Assembly (NCBI RefSeq): GCF_020694005.1 | Contig: NZ_CP073013.1 | Coordinates: forward strand, 62,001 to 126,000 | Reading direction: 5' to 3' | DNA: 64,000 nucleotides | From: Marinomonas profundi | Lineage (GTDB): Bacteria > Pseudomonadota > Gammaproteobacteria > Pseudomonadales > Marinomonadaceae | Part shown: in pieces, positions 17,423 to 25,216 of the stretch | Numbering within the stretch: the stretch's first letter is position 1 | Layout: each line of letters opens with the position of its first letter | Made by a program: the position numbers and the translations under genes | Notes under the pieces: model-generated | Databases searched by the model: none | What the model saw: only the letters and a program-made list of their open reading frames with translations | Told to the model about the DNA's origin: nothing

Positions 17423-18266
17423 GGGCGACCTTAGCCTTAGCTGGCGACGCTTTTGCGGCTTTTACGCCGCCTTGAATCGGCTCGACTTTGCGTTGTTTTT
17501 CATACAAGAAAGTCAGTACTTGAGTTCGATAATCCACATAACGGGGGTCTTTCGCCAAGGCTAAACGATCCCGTGGACGCTCTAAATCCACATGTAGAAT
17601 TTCCCCAACTGTGGCGGCGGGTCCGTTTGTCATCATCACAATACGATCAGACAATAGAACCGCTTCATCCACGTCATGGGTGATCATAATCACGGTATTG
17701 TTTAGGTCTTTTTGAATTTCCATCAAAGAGTCCTGCAAGTGCGCACGCGTCAAAGCATCCAAAGCGCCAAAAGGCTCATCCATCAATAGAACACTCGGTT
17801 CCATCGCCAAGGCGCGGGCAATACCCACACGCTGCTTCATCCCACCTGAAATTTCATCTGGGCGTTTGTCCGCCGCATGGGTCATGTGCACTAACTCTAG
17901 GTTATGCATAATCCAGTCATGCATTTCTTTCTTCGATTTGGTTTTGCGAAAAACTTGTTTCACCGCCAATTCAACATTTTGATAAGCGGTTAGCCAAGGC
18001 AGCAAAGAATGATTTTGAAACACGACCGCTCGCTCGGGCCCTGGCCCTTTCACTTCTCGACCATCTAATAAAATCCCACCTTCCGTTGCGTCGTACAAAC
18101 CCGCCACAATATTTAGTACGGTGGATTTACCGCAACCCGAATGACCAATCAGTGAAACAAACTCGCCTTTCGCTATTTTCAAGCTGACATTGTCCAGCGC
18201 TTTAAACGGCCCTTTTGGCGTTGGAAACTCAATCGAAACCTGACTGATGTCTAAATGTGTCGCCAT
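17415..18266 (-). CDS. nrtC: Nitrate ABC transporter, ATP-binding protein
   Basis: 283-residue ATPase of the NrtCD/SsuB/TauB group that drives nitrate uptake. Walker A GHSGCGKST (about residues 42-50), Q-loop VFQNHSLLPWLTAYQNV, signature EISGGMKQRVGIARALA and Walker B VLLMDEPFGALDALTR are all present, with the switch His in MITHDVDEAV. An Ala/Lys-rich tail ends the protein. It follows nrtB by 40 nt. It lacks the substrate-binding-like extension of cyanobacterial NrtC, so it equals NrtD/NasD in some naming schemes. Confidence 0.93.
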   Translation of the reverse strand: MATHLDISQVSIEFPTPKGPFKALDNVSLKIAKGEFVSLIGHSGCGKSTVLNIVAGLYDATEGGILLDGREVKGPGPERAVVFQNHSLLPWLTAYQNVELAVKQVFRKTKSKKEMHDWIMHNLELVHMTHAADKRPDEISGGMKQRVGIARALAMEPSVLLMDEPFGALDALTRAHLQDSLMEIQKDLNNTVIMITHDVDEAVLLSDRIVMMTNGPAATVGEILHVDLERPRDRLALAKDPRYVDYRTQVLTFLYEKQRKVEPIQGGVKAAKASPAKAKVAHA

Positions 18267-18306
18267 GATTTTTCTCCAATTAGCGGATTTCTAATGAATG
18301 TATTGC

Positions 18307-19278
18307 TTAACGAAGCACTTGAGTTTTATCCCAAGAAACAAAACGCTGAATCGTCAGCATCACTCGGTCTAGCAAGTAACCGATGAAACCAATCATCAAT
18401 ACCGCCACCATAATTCGGCCCAATGAATTCGAACTGCCATTCTGAAATTCATCCCAAACAAATTTTCCTAAGCCGGGGTTTTGCGCCAACATTTCCGCCG
18501 CAATCAAGACCATCCACGCAATACCAAGCGATAAACGCAAACCGGTAAACATCAAGGGAATCGCTGACGGAATGACAATTTTCATCACATGAGTCATCCA
18601 ACCAAGGCGCAATACTTTGGAAACGTTAAGCAAATCTTTCTCCACCGCAGCCACACCAACCGCGGTATTAATCAGCGTTGGCCACATACAACACAAGGTC
18701 ACCGTGAACATGGACGTCAGAAAAGATTTGGAAAACATCGGGTCATCCGACACATAACTGGCACTCACAATCATGGTCACCAAAGGCAACCATGCCAATG
18801 GAGAAACCGGCTTGAATACCTGAATAACAGGATTCAACGCGCTGTACACCGAGCGGTTTAAACCAATTAAAATCCCCAGAGGAATGGCAATTAAGCTGGC
18901 CAAACCAAAGCCCGCTAACACCGTATAAAGACTGGTGAATATCTGATCAAAAAACGTCGGCTTGCCCGTGTAATCTCTTAACGTCCCCTCATAGCTTGGG
19001 TCTTTGGCTTGTCGCTCAGCAATACGCTCCTCTTGACGCACATAGAACTTATCCGCCTTGACGCGCTCATTTTGATGTTCTGCTACTAGGCCATTCCATT
19101 GCTCATAGACAACAGCAGGACCAGGAAACTCGCCTAATGAGGTATGTACTCGGCTGGCGCCTGCTTGCCAGAGTAAAATAAACACCACAATCCCAAAGAT
19201 AGGCAGCAAAACCCCCTTAAACGAAAAGGCACTGATTTTGTCTTTTAAAGAAGCCATGGTTACGCTGGGTATCATCAT
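18307..19278 (-). CDS. nrtB: Nitrate ABC transporter, permease protein
   Basis: 323-residue inner-membrane permease. The N-terminal helix (about residues 18-38) is followed by a hydrophilic periplasmic insert. The BPD_transp_1 core then has about five more helices. The ATPase-contact EAA-like loop reads AAVEKDLLNVSKVLRLG. It lies 36 nt after nrtA and 40 nt before nrtC, so the three form one transport operon. Confidence 0.93.
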   Translation of the reverse strand: MMIPSVTMASLKDKISAFSFKGVLLPIFGIVVFILLWQAGASRVHTSLGEFPGPAVVYEQWNGLVAEHQNERVKADKFYVRQEERIAERQAKDPSYEGTLRDYTGKPTFFDQIFTSLYTVLAGFGLASLIAIPLGILIGLNRSVYSALNPVIQVFKPVSPLAWLPLVTMIVSASYVSDDPMFSKSFLTSMFTVTLCCMWPTLINTAVGVAAVEKDLLNVSKVLRLGWMTHVMKIVIPSAIPLMFTGLRLSLGIAWMVLIAAEMLAQNPGLGKFVWDEFQNGSSNSLGRIMVAVLMIGFIGYLLDRVMLTIQRFVSWDKTQVLR

Positions 19279-19313
19279 TTTTTTCTCACTTGTCCTGTTG
19301 ATTGAACTCGCCT

Positions 19314-20726
19314 CTAAAATAAAAGATCGTCGTCTTTTAAACCGATTTTGAAGCTTTTCAGATAATCATTTGGGTATTTACCGTCATACGTCACACCATC
19401 AATAAAATCACTTTGCGGTGGTTTAAAGCCGTCCTCTTTATCGAAATCAGGAAACTCAGACGCTGTCATCAGTCCGTCTTCGATTAAGGCGTTTGCCGCC
19501 TGAGCATAAATGTCTGGACGATAAACGTCTTTGGCGATCTTCATAAACCATTCATCGGATTTTGGCTCGGCAATTTGCCCCCAACGACGCATTTGCGTGA
19601 GAGACCAAATCGCATCGCTGTAATATGGGTAAGTAGCGTGATGACGGAAAAACACGTTAAAGTCTGGGATCTCACGCTTGTCGCCTTTTTCATACTCAAA
19701 GGTGCCTGTCATGCTATTGGCAATCACCTCATAATCGGCCCCAACATATTGGCTACGCGAGAGTATCTTGACCGCTTCGGGACGGTTGGCGTTGTTGTTT
19801 TCGTCTAACCATTTGGCCGCGCGAATCATCGCTTTTACGACTCGAATGTGGGTATTGGGGTATTGTTCTGCCCAGTCACTGCTCACCCCAAAGACTTTCT
19901 CTGGGTTGTTTTTCCAGATTTCATAATCCGTAATGACTGGCACCCCAATACCTTTAAACACCGCTTGTTGGTTCCACGGTTCGCCTACGCTATAACCGGA
20001 TATGGTTCCCGCTTCCATGGTGGCGGGCATTTGTGGTGGTGGCGTTACCGACAGTAGAGCATCGGCATTTATGTAGCCGCTGGTATCCCCTTTAGCCGGA
20101 GCATAGTAACCAGGATGAATGCCGCCGGCCGCCAGCCAGTAACGCAGCTCGTAGTTATGCGTAGAAACCGGAAACACCATGCCCATTTTGAATGGCTTAC
20201 CTTGGGCTTTATAGCCATCAATCACTGGCTTTAACGCACTGGCACTAATTGGGTGAAGGGGCTTGCCATCAGGGCCATCCGGGATGTTTTTCTTCATTTC
20301 ATCCCACACTGTATTGGAAACCGTGATCGCATTACCGTTCAAATCCATGCTAAAAGCCGTCACAATGTGAGCTTTCGTGCCGTACCCTATCGTGGCCCCC
20401 AGTGGCTGGCCCGCTAGCATATGAGCACCATCTAGCTGACCATCAATCACTCGGTCTAACAGTACTTTCCAGTTGGCTTGCGCTTCTAAAGTGACGTACA
20501 AACCTTCATCTTCGAAATAACCTTTTTCATACGCTATGGCCAATGGCGCCATGTCCGTTAATTTAATAAAACCAAACTTCAGTTCTTCTTTTTCGGCATA
20601 ACCCAGCTCGGCATGGGCGACACCAGACCAGAGTACAGAAGCCACGAGTAGCGAAAGACTGGCTTTTGAGGTAGCCGTTACACGTGTCGGTAAAGGGGTT
20701 ACCGCTTTCAAAAATCTTAGGGTCAT
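19314..20726 (-). CDS. nrtA: Nitrate ABC transporter, periplasmic substrate-binding protein
   Basis: CmpA/NrtA-family binding protein for nitrate (nitrite) uptake. I set the start at 20726 ([18 protein letters not shown]), giving 470 residues with a signal peptide cleaved near GVAHA. GGAG lies 7 nt upstream. The longest open frame begins at 20783, but that ATG lies inside the leader terminator and has no ribosome-binding site. Family stretches include [37 protein letters not shown] and [18 protein letters not shown]. First gene of nrtABC-flavoprotein-nirBD. Confidence 0.94.
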   Translation of the reverse strand: MTLRFLKAVTPLPTRVTATSKASLSLLVASVLWSGVAHAELGYAEKEELKFGFIKLTDMAPLAIAYEKGYFEDEGLYVTLEAQANWKVLLDRVIDGQLDGAHMLAGQPLGATIGYGTKAHIVTAFSMDLNGNAITVSNTVWDEMKKNIPDGPDGKPLHPISASALKPVIDGYKAQGKPFKMGMVFPVSTHNYELRYWLAAGGIHPGYYAPAKGDTSGYINADALLSVTPPPQMPATMEAGTISGYSVGEPWNQQAVFKGIGVPVITDYEIWKNNPEKVFGVSSDWAEQYPNTHIRVVKAMIRAAKWLDENNNANRPEAVKILSRSQYVGADYEVIANSMTGTFEYEKGDKREIPDFNVFFRHHATYPYYSDAIWSLTQMRRWGQIAEPKSDEWFMKIAKDVYRPDIYAQAANALIEDGLMTASEFPDFDKEDGFKPPQSDFIDGVTYDGKYPNDYLKSFKIGLKDDDLLF

Positions 20727-20760
20727 CGTCACACTCCGCATCAAAGGGTCGTTTAAAAAC

Positions 20761-20808
20761 AAAAAAAGGCGCATGTAAATCACATATCATGTGTTCACAG
20801 GCGCCTTT
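20761..20808 (-). terminator. Attenuator terminator in the nrtA leader
   Basis: On the minus strand an AAAGGCGC / GCGCCTTT stem is continued by a second paired block (ACACAT / ATGTGT-like) and ends in seven T. It stops 34 nt before the chosen nrtA start and covers the ATG of the longest open frame, so it must act on the untranslated leader. Confidence 0.88.
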
Positions 20809-20821
20809 GCCATTCAAAGAA

Positions 20822-20880
20822 AGTCCTACATTGGACTAACCATAATGTGAGTGATCATTAACCATCGTTGTTAATCTCAC
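20822..20880 (-). ncRNA. Putative ANTAR-responsive twin-hairpin element, nrtA leader
   Basis: P1 (20880-20851, minus strand) pairs GTGA/TCAC and ATTAAC/GTTAAT around AACGATG. If the last G is counted as a bulge, the hexaloop is AACGAT. P2 (20837-20822) is a perfect AGTCC/GGACT stem with hexaloop AATGTA. Both loops have A at position 1 and G at position 4, the known signature of ANTAR-bound RNA. The 13-nt linker and the downstream terminator fit the family. Confidence 0.75.
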
Positions 20881-20935
20881 CAAAAATTTTAAAGTTCTAT
20901 GCTTTTCTGTTCTTCGTTATCTCTGTTCTTAGCAA

Positions 20936-20951
20936 AGCACACAGCATGCCA
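20936..20951 (-). promoter_or_regulatory. Sigma54-type promoter of the nrtA operon
   Basis: The minus strand reads TGGCATGCTGTGTGCT, with correct GG-to-GC spacing and two mismatches to TGGCAC-N5-TTGCW. The start point would be near 20924, about 44 nt before hairpin P1. Confidence 0.6.
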
Positions 20952-21036
20952 ATAAATCTAACTAGATGATTTATAATATTTTTTTTATCATTTATGAAAA
21001 TTATAACAAACCGTTCAAACTAAAATTCTAACTTAT

Positions 21037-21053
21037 TGCCCAATCATCACGCA
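21037..21053. promoter_or_regulatory. Candidate NtrC site upstream of nrtA
   Basis: TGC-N11-GCA palindrome (17 bp), matching the outer bases of the NtrC consensus TGCACC-N5-GGTGCA but not the inner ones. It lies about 90-100 bp upstream of the sigma54-type promoter. Tentative. Confidence 0.35.
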
Positions 21054-21078
21054 CAACGCACTAAAAAAAGACAGATCC

Positions 21079-22284
21079 TTAGCTTTCAAAGCCTTTCAAA
21101 ATCCCTTCAGGATGCAAGCGTATCTTGCCAGCGGCCACAGACTCCAGCCAGGTGCTTTCTTCCTCAGTCGATAAGCGCCACGTGGCGTCGTTTTCTTCTG
21201 GCAAACCCAATGCCTTATAATACAACCCCTGGCGATACACCTGCTCCGCCAGATGATTAAGAGAGCTGATTTGGCCTATTTGTTGGTCGCCCAATTGTTG
21301 CCATCGATGCATCTGCGCCATAATCCATAAAGCGTAACTCGGTAACGGTTTGTTGATATCACGGCCAGAAAAGCGTTGGTAAGCCTTCATCGGCCAATCA
21401 AACTGGCCTTTGGGCTTAATCGCGCTAAAGCCATAAACCAGCTGCTCTAGCGTGCAATTGAGATAATCTGGGTGGCTTAATATATTCAACAATTCTGTTT
21501 GATTATTGATGTCGTCTACCCAACCACAGGCCTTTTCTAGCGCTCGAATAATCGCAAGATGAGCCGCTTGATGTTGCTCAGCCCAGTGGGTGTTTACGCC
21601 AAATACTTTTTCCGGTGTGCTGCCCCAAATCTCATAGCCGGTTACCAACATATGACCAACCCCCTGCTCAACAGCCAAACTGTTCCAAGGTTCGCCCACA
21701 CAATAACCGTCAATGTCACCTTGTTTTAGGCTATCAAGCATCTTCACCGGAGGCACAACAATAATTTGAACGTCTTTATCTGAGTCAATCCCAGCTCGGC
21801 TAAGCCAGTCGCGTAACTGATAATTATGCGAAGAATAAGGGTACACAATCGCAAAACGCAGCGGCGCAGCCTTCGCACCTCGGTGATCTATAAGTCGCCT
21901 TAATGCGACGCCGGTACGAATATCCACCGACGCTTCGGCAAAGTCTTGCAACTGTTCATAAAGCACATTAGCCACAGTGATACCATTGCCGTTATGGCTC
22001 ACCGTAAAGCTGGTTTGCATGGCGGTTTTGATCGTACCAATGCCCAAACTGGCGGCAATCGGCATAGAGGCCAACATATGCGCGCCATCGAGCAGGTTGA
22101 ACGCCACTTTATCGCGGATACTGGCCCAGGAGGCTTCTTTCGACAACGCCACCGCCACGCCCTCTTGGGTAAAAAAGCCCTTTTCCTGGGCAATCACAAA
22201 GGGCGCACAATCAATTAACGGGATAAAACCAATACGCACTGGCTCAGCACTCTGCATGATATTACTTGTTTCCACTAAGCTCAT
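21079..22284 (-). CDS. nasS: Nitrate sensor NasS (NrtA-like)
   Basis: 401-residue cytoplasmic relative of NrtA without a signal peptide. The family stretches GFIPLIDCAPFVIAQEKGFF, GAHMLASMPIAASLGIG and GYCVGEPWNSLAVEQGVG are kept. In Azotobacter, Pseudomonas and Paracoccus, NasS sequesters NasT until nitrate binds. The start overlaps nasT by 4 nt (ATGA) with GGGAGG upstream, so the two are made together. Lack of a signal peptide separates it from the transport protein nrtA in the next operon. Confidence 0.9.
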   Translation of the reverse strand: MSLVETSNIMQSAEPVRIGFIPLIDCAPFVIAQEKGFFTQEGVAVALSKEASWASIRDKVAFNLLDGAHMLASMPIAASLGIGTIKTAMQTSFTVSHNGNGITVANVLYEQLQDFAEASVDIRTGVALRRLIDHRGAKAAPLRFAIVYPYSSHNYQLRDWLSRAGIDSDKDVQIIVVPPVKMLDSLKQGDIDGYCVGEPWNSLAVEQGVGHMLVTGYEIWGSTPEKVFGVNTHWAEQHQAAHLAIIRALEKACGWVDDINNQTELLNILSHPDYLNCTLEQLVYGFSAIKPKGQFDWPMKAYQRFSGRDINKPLPSYALWIMAQMHRWQQLGDQQIGQISSLNHLAEQVYRQGLYYKALGLPEENDATWRLSTEEESTWLESVAAGKIRLHPEGILKGFES

Positions 22285-22886
22285 TTTGAACCTCCCATCA
22301 AATCCATCACCGCAATCACATTTCGCGCCACATCCGTCATACGCTGACTGCGATCCATCGCTAGCTTTCTCAATGCTTGATAGGCAGCGGGCTCATCACA
22401 TTTTTGATGTTTCATTATTAGTCCTTTCGCTTTGTCTATCAGCTTACGATCCTCAAGCTGAGTTTTTACCGATTCCAGTTCAGACCTTAATGCTTGGAAT
22501 TCTCGAAATCGTGCAATGGCAACTTGCAGCAATGCCTTCACACTCGCGCTGTTGACACCGTCAACAACATACGCACTGACACCCGCTCGAATGGCGGCCT
22601 CTACGTGTCGAGAGTCGTCTTCTTCGGCGAACATCACAATGGGACGCGGGTTGTCTTGAGTAAGGCGGGACATATTTTCCAACATATCTCTGTCAGGGGA
22701 TTCAATATCAATAATCACCATATCCGGTTGGGACTCATTCACCGCTTCTGTCAAATTTTTAGCATTTTCCAGTCGTCTAATAACACGATAACCGTTATCT
22801 AGCATCGCCTGCTCGACAATAGCGGCTCGCGCGGGCTCATTATCAACAAGCATTACGGTCAACTCTTTTGCTGGGGGCGCTGGCAT
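22281..22886 (-). CDS. nasT: ANTAR-domain transcription antiterminator NasT
   Basis: 201 residues: a receiver-like N-terminal domain (MLVDNEPARAA to about residue 120, Asp in IIDIESP), a coiled segment, then the ANTAR domain (about 135-195, KAKGLIMKHQKCDEPAAYQALRKLAM). ANTAR domains bind twin-hairpin RNAs and prevent termination. NasT is the positive regulator of nitrate assimilation leaders, and two such leaders lie downstream in this window. A terminator from the LuxR-type gene lies about 90 nt upstream. Confidence 0.92.
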   Translation of the reverse strand: MPAPPAKELTVMLVDNEPARAAIVEQAMLDNGYRVIRRLENAKNLTEAVNESQPDMVIIDIESPDRDMLENMSRLTQDNPRPIVMFAEEDDSRHVEAAIRAGVSAYVVDGVNSASVKALLQVAIARFREFQALRSELESVKTQLEDRKLIDKAKGLIMKHQKCDEPAAYQALRKLAMDRSQRMTDVARNVIAVMDLMGGSK

Positions 22887-22977
22887 GGTGCATTCTCTTA
22901 AAAAAACAATAAACGACCTTTAAGCAGATGCAATATGTGCGCCATTTTGACAATCGAAGAAATGACAAAAAGAGACT

Positions 22978-22999
22978 AAAAAAGCCTATTTAGGGCTTT
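22978..22999 (-). terminator. Intrinsic terminator after the LuxR-type regulator gene
   Basis: Minus strand AAAGCC / GGCTTT stem with a short loop and a T-run. It separates the lap-side transcript from nasTS. Confidence 0.65.
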
Positions 23000-23140
23000 A
23001 AAGACAAATAAAATAGGGATTTAAGAAGAGAAAGCACGATGGTGTGCAAAAAAAGTGCAGATTAAAAGTCTCAAGAACCAAATCAATGCACACAATATGT
23101 GTTAAATACCGTGTTTTAATAAACCATGGCGTTTTATAGA

Positions 23141-23776
23141 TTAAAGCGCCGTGTCATATCGCTTTGCCAACAAAGCAAGTGACAACCTATCTTTCGTATC
23201 TGTCTTTTTGAAAATAGACGTCAGATGGGCTTTTACCGTGCGTTCGGTAATATTCATCGCTGACGCAATGTGCTTATTAGACAAACCTTTAGCCACATAT
23301 TGCGCGACATCCCATTCACGTTCCGACAAGCTTCGAAGGCTACCGTCAGCAGAAGATGAAACACCTGCCGACTGCATAATTAACTGCTGGATAAACGCTT
23401 TCCCGCCCCAAATTTCACCCGAATCAATCACGGACAAAACCAAAGACAACTGCTCTTTACCAATATAAGGAGCACATTGCCCGTTCACCCCAACAGAAAA
23501 AAGCCTCAGCGCCGCAGATTGACTAGATTGGTTGGGAAATACGATAAGTTTTTGTTGAGGAAAAGCCAATCGCAAGGCGACAACCTCTTCAACTTGCTTC
23601 GAAAAGTTTTGATCGTCTAAATAAACAAAACAATAACGAAAGTCTGCCGACGCCATTGATAGCGCATCCTGTGTATCAGCCAACGTCTCAACACGAGCCA
23701 ATACAACACTAGAACTGACGATTTGTTTCCAATGCTTCCATACATCTTCGTTTGTATTCCAACACAAAATGTTCAA
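23141..23776 (-). CDS. LuxR-type transcriptional regulator with atypical receiver
   Basis: 211 residues. The C-terminus is a clear LuxR/FixJ helix-turn-helix (SLSEREWDVAQYVAKGLSNK, then ITERTVKAHLTSIFKK). The N-terminal 120 residues resemble a receiver domain (FVYLDDQNF as phospho-acceptor region). The acidic pair normally at the first strand end is replaced by WNTNED, so phosphorylation is uncertain. The start codon is TTG. It follows lapC by 105 nt on the same strand, suggesting a role in adhesin or biofilm control, though that is inference from position only. Confidence 0.75.
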   Translation of the reverse strand: MNILCWNTNEDVWKHWKQIVSSSVVLARVETLADTQDALSMASADFRYCFVYLDDQNFSKQVEEVVALRLAFPQQKLIVFPNQSSQSAALRLFSVGVNGQCAPYIGKEQLSLVLSVIDSGEIWGGKAFIQQLIMQSAGVSSSADGSLRSLSEREWDVAQYVAKGLSNKHIASAMNITERTVKAHLTSIFKKTDTKDRLSLALLAKRYDTAL

Positions 23777-23832
23777 AATGAATCTCGTCCCTTTAAGTGC
23801 GATTTGACTATTTTAACCAGCAAATACAAATG

Positions 23833-23846
23833 AAATGTTAACATTT
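23833..23846. promoter_or_regulatory. 14-bp perfect palindrome upstream of the LuxR-type gene
   Basis: AAATGTTAACATTT lies about 57 bp before the TTG start. A symmetric site at this place could be an operator, possibly for autoregulation. AT-rich palindromes also arise by chance. Confidence 0.3.
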
Positions 23847-23881
23847 GTTATTTTCTATCGAGCCACTAGATTTTTTTGTAA

Positions 23882-25216
23882 TTAACGCTCACGAAGCGCG
23901 TTTTGCTTCGCCTTTAAAACCGGCTTTAACAGATAATCCAACAAGGTTTTCTTACCAGTAATAATGTCTACTGTTGCTTGCATACCCGGAATAATCGGCA
24001 AAGGCGCCTGCTCTGTGCCTAAATAATTTTTGTCTGTTTTCACCCTAACCAAATAAAAGCTGTTGCCTTCCTCATCTAAGATGGTATCAGCACTGATATT
24101 TTCCACCTTGCCATGCAGGCCACCAAAAATAGCGAAGTCATACGCAGAAAGTTTTACCACGGCATTAAAATTGGGCTGTATAAAACCAATATTCTCAGGA
24201 CGTACCCTTGCCTCAATCAATAAAGAATCTTCTATTGGCACTATTTCCATCAGATTCATGCCCGGTTTTATCACGCCACCTACCGTGTTAATTTGCAGTT
24301 GTTTGACAATCCCTTTTACTGGCGAACGCACCTGTGTTCTTGAGACTTTATCTTCAAGTGACACGCTCGCTTCTCTTAGTTGGTCTAGTTTACTGCGCAC
24401 CCCGGTTAAATCTTCTTGGGCCTCCGCTCGGAACGTCGCAGCACTTTCTTTGAGCTTACTTTGCGCTTCTTTTAATGCCGACAACGCTCTAGGAGCGGCC
24501 AATTGCGCTGCTTCTAAATCCCCTTGCAATTGATTCACTTCTCGCTCCAATTGCAACAGCTCAACCCTTGAAACCGCCCCCTGTTCAAACGCTGGACGCG
24601 TTAACGCCAGTTCCTCTTTAGAAAAAGCAAAGCTCTGCTTTAAATTCTCTAACTTGGCTTGTAACTCGACAATCTCTTGTTTCTTCTGTTCTATTTGTTG
24701 TTGAAAGCCAACTTGACTCGCCTGCAAAGAGGTTAGGCGATTGTTGTATAAATCCAATTCTCGGTTCACCACCAATGGGGCTTGTTTTATCAAATCAACA
24801 TCAAAATTAGGAGAAATACCTTCAGACTCAGCTTGTAAACGAATCGCACGAACCTGTAGGTTAATCACTTCCGCCTGTTGCTCCCGCAATGAAGACAAGG
24901 CTTCCGTATTCTCAATCGTCATCAACACCTGACCCATTTCAACAACCTGCCCCACTTGGGCACGAATGTCTTTTAGAATCCCTCCTTCTAGATTTTGAAT
25001 TTGCTGCACTTGGCTCGAAGGAATGACCTTGCCTTCACCGACGGTTACCTCGTCTAGCGAGGCATGGTTCGCCCATACCAGAGCAACCGCCACAAAGATG
25101 AAAACCACCCATAAAATAATCCGCCCGCCACGAGGCGCTTTTAGCATTAAAGCCGCATTACGATCGGTCAAATAGTCTAAATCACTTTGCGCAATTGATT
25201 TTTTATCACTCATCAT
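23882..25216 (-). CDS. lapC: Type I secretion membrane-fusion protein LapC (HlyD family)
   Basis: 444-residue adaptor linking the inner-membrane ABC exporter to a TolC-like channel. One N-terminal transmembrane helix (about residues 31-49) is followed by a lipoyl-like half (GEGKVIPSSQVQQIQNLEGG), a long coiled coil (about 90-290), and the second lipoyl half and beta domain (SPVKGIVKQLQINTVGGVI). The C-terminal LPIIPGMQATVDIITGKKTL signature is present. The start overlaps the lapB stop by 1 nt (TAATG). Confidence 0.9.
   Translation of the reverse strand: MMSDKKSIAQSDLDYLTDRNAALMLKAPRGGRIILWVVFIFVAVALVWANHASLDEVTVGEGKVIPSSQVQQIQNLEGGILKDIRAQVGQVVEMGQVLMTIENTEALSSLREQQAEVINLQVRAIRLQAESEGISPNFDVDLIKQAPLVVNRELDLYNNRLTSLQASQVGFQQQIEQKKQEIVELQAKLENLKQSFAFSKEELALTRPAFEQGAVSRVELLQLEREVNQLQGDLEAAQLAAPRALSALKEAQSKLKESAATFRAEAQEDLTGVRSKLDQLREASVSLEDKVSRTQVRSPVKGIVKQLQINTVGGVIKPGMNLMEIVPIEDSLLIEARVRPENIGFIQPNFNAVVKLSAYDFAIFGGLHGKVENISADTILDEEGNSFYLVRVKTDKNYLGTEQAPLPIIPGMQATVDIITGKKTLLDYLLKPVLKAKQNALRER

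Larger units (their letters stand above)
20727..21078 (-). promoter_or_regulatory. nrtA upstream region: promoter plus NasT-type attenuator leader
   Basis: 352-bp region between nasS and nrtA on the minus strand. In transcription order it has a TGC-N11-GCA palindrome (21037-21053), an AT-rich stretch, a sigma54-type promoter (20936-20951), twin hairpins (20851-20880 and 20822-20837), a terminator (20761-20808) and a ribosome-binding site. It mirrors the nasA upstream region element by element. Confidence 0.78.

Noticed and set aside
21037-21078. Terminator after nasS
   Set aside because: The region has a T-rich stretch on the minus strand but no stable stem preceding it.
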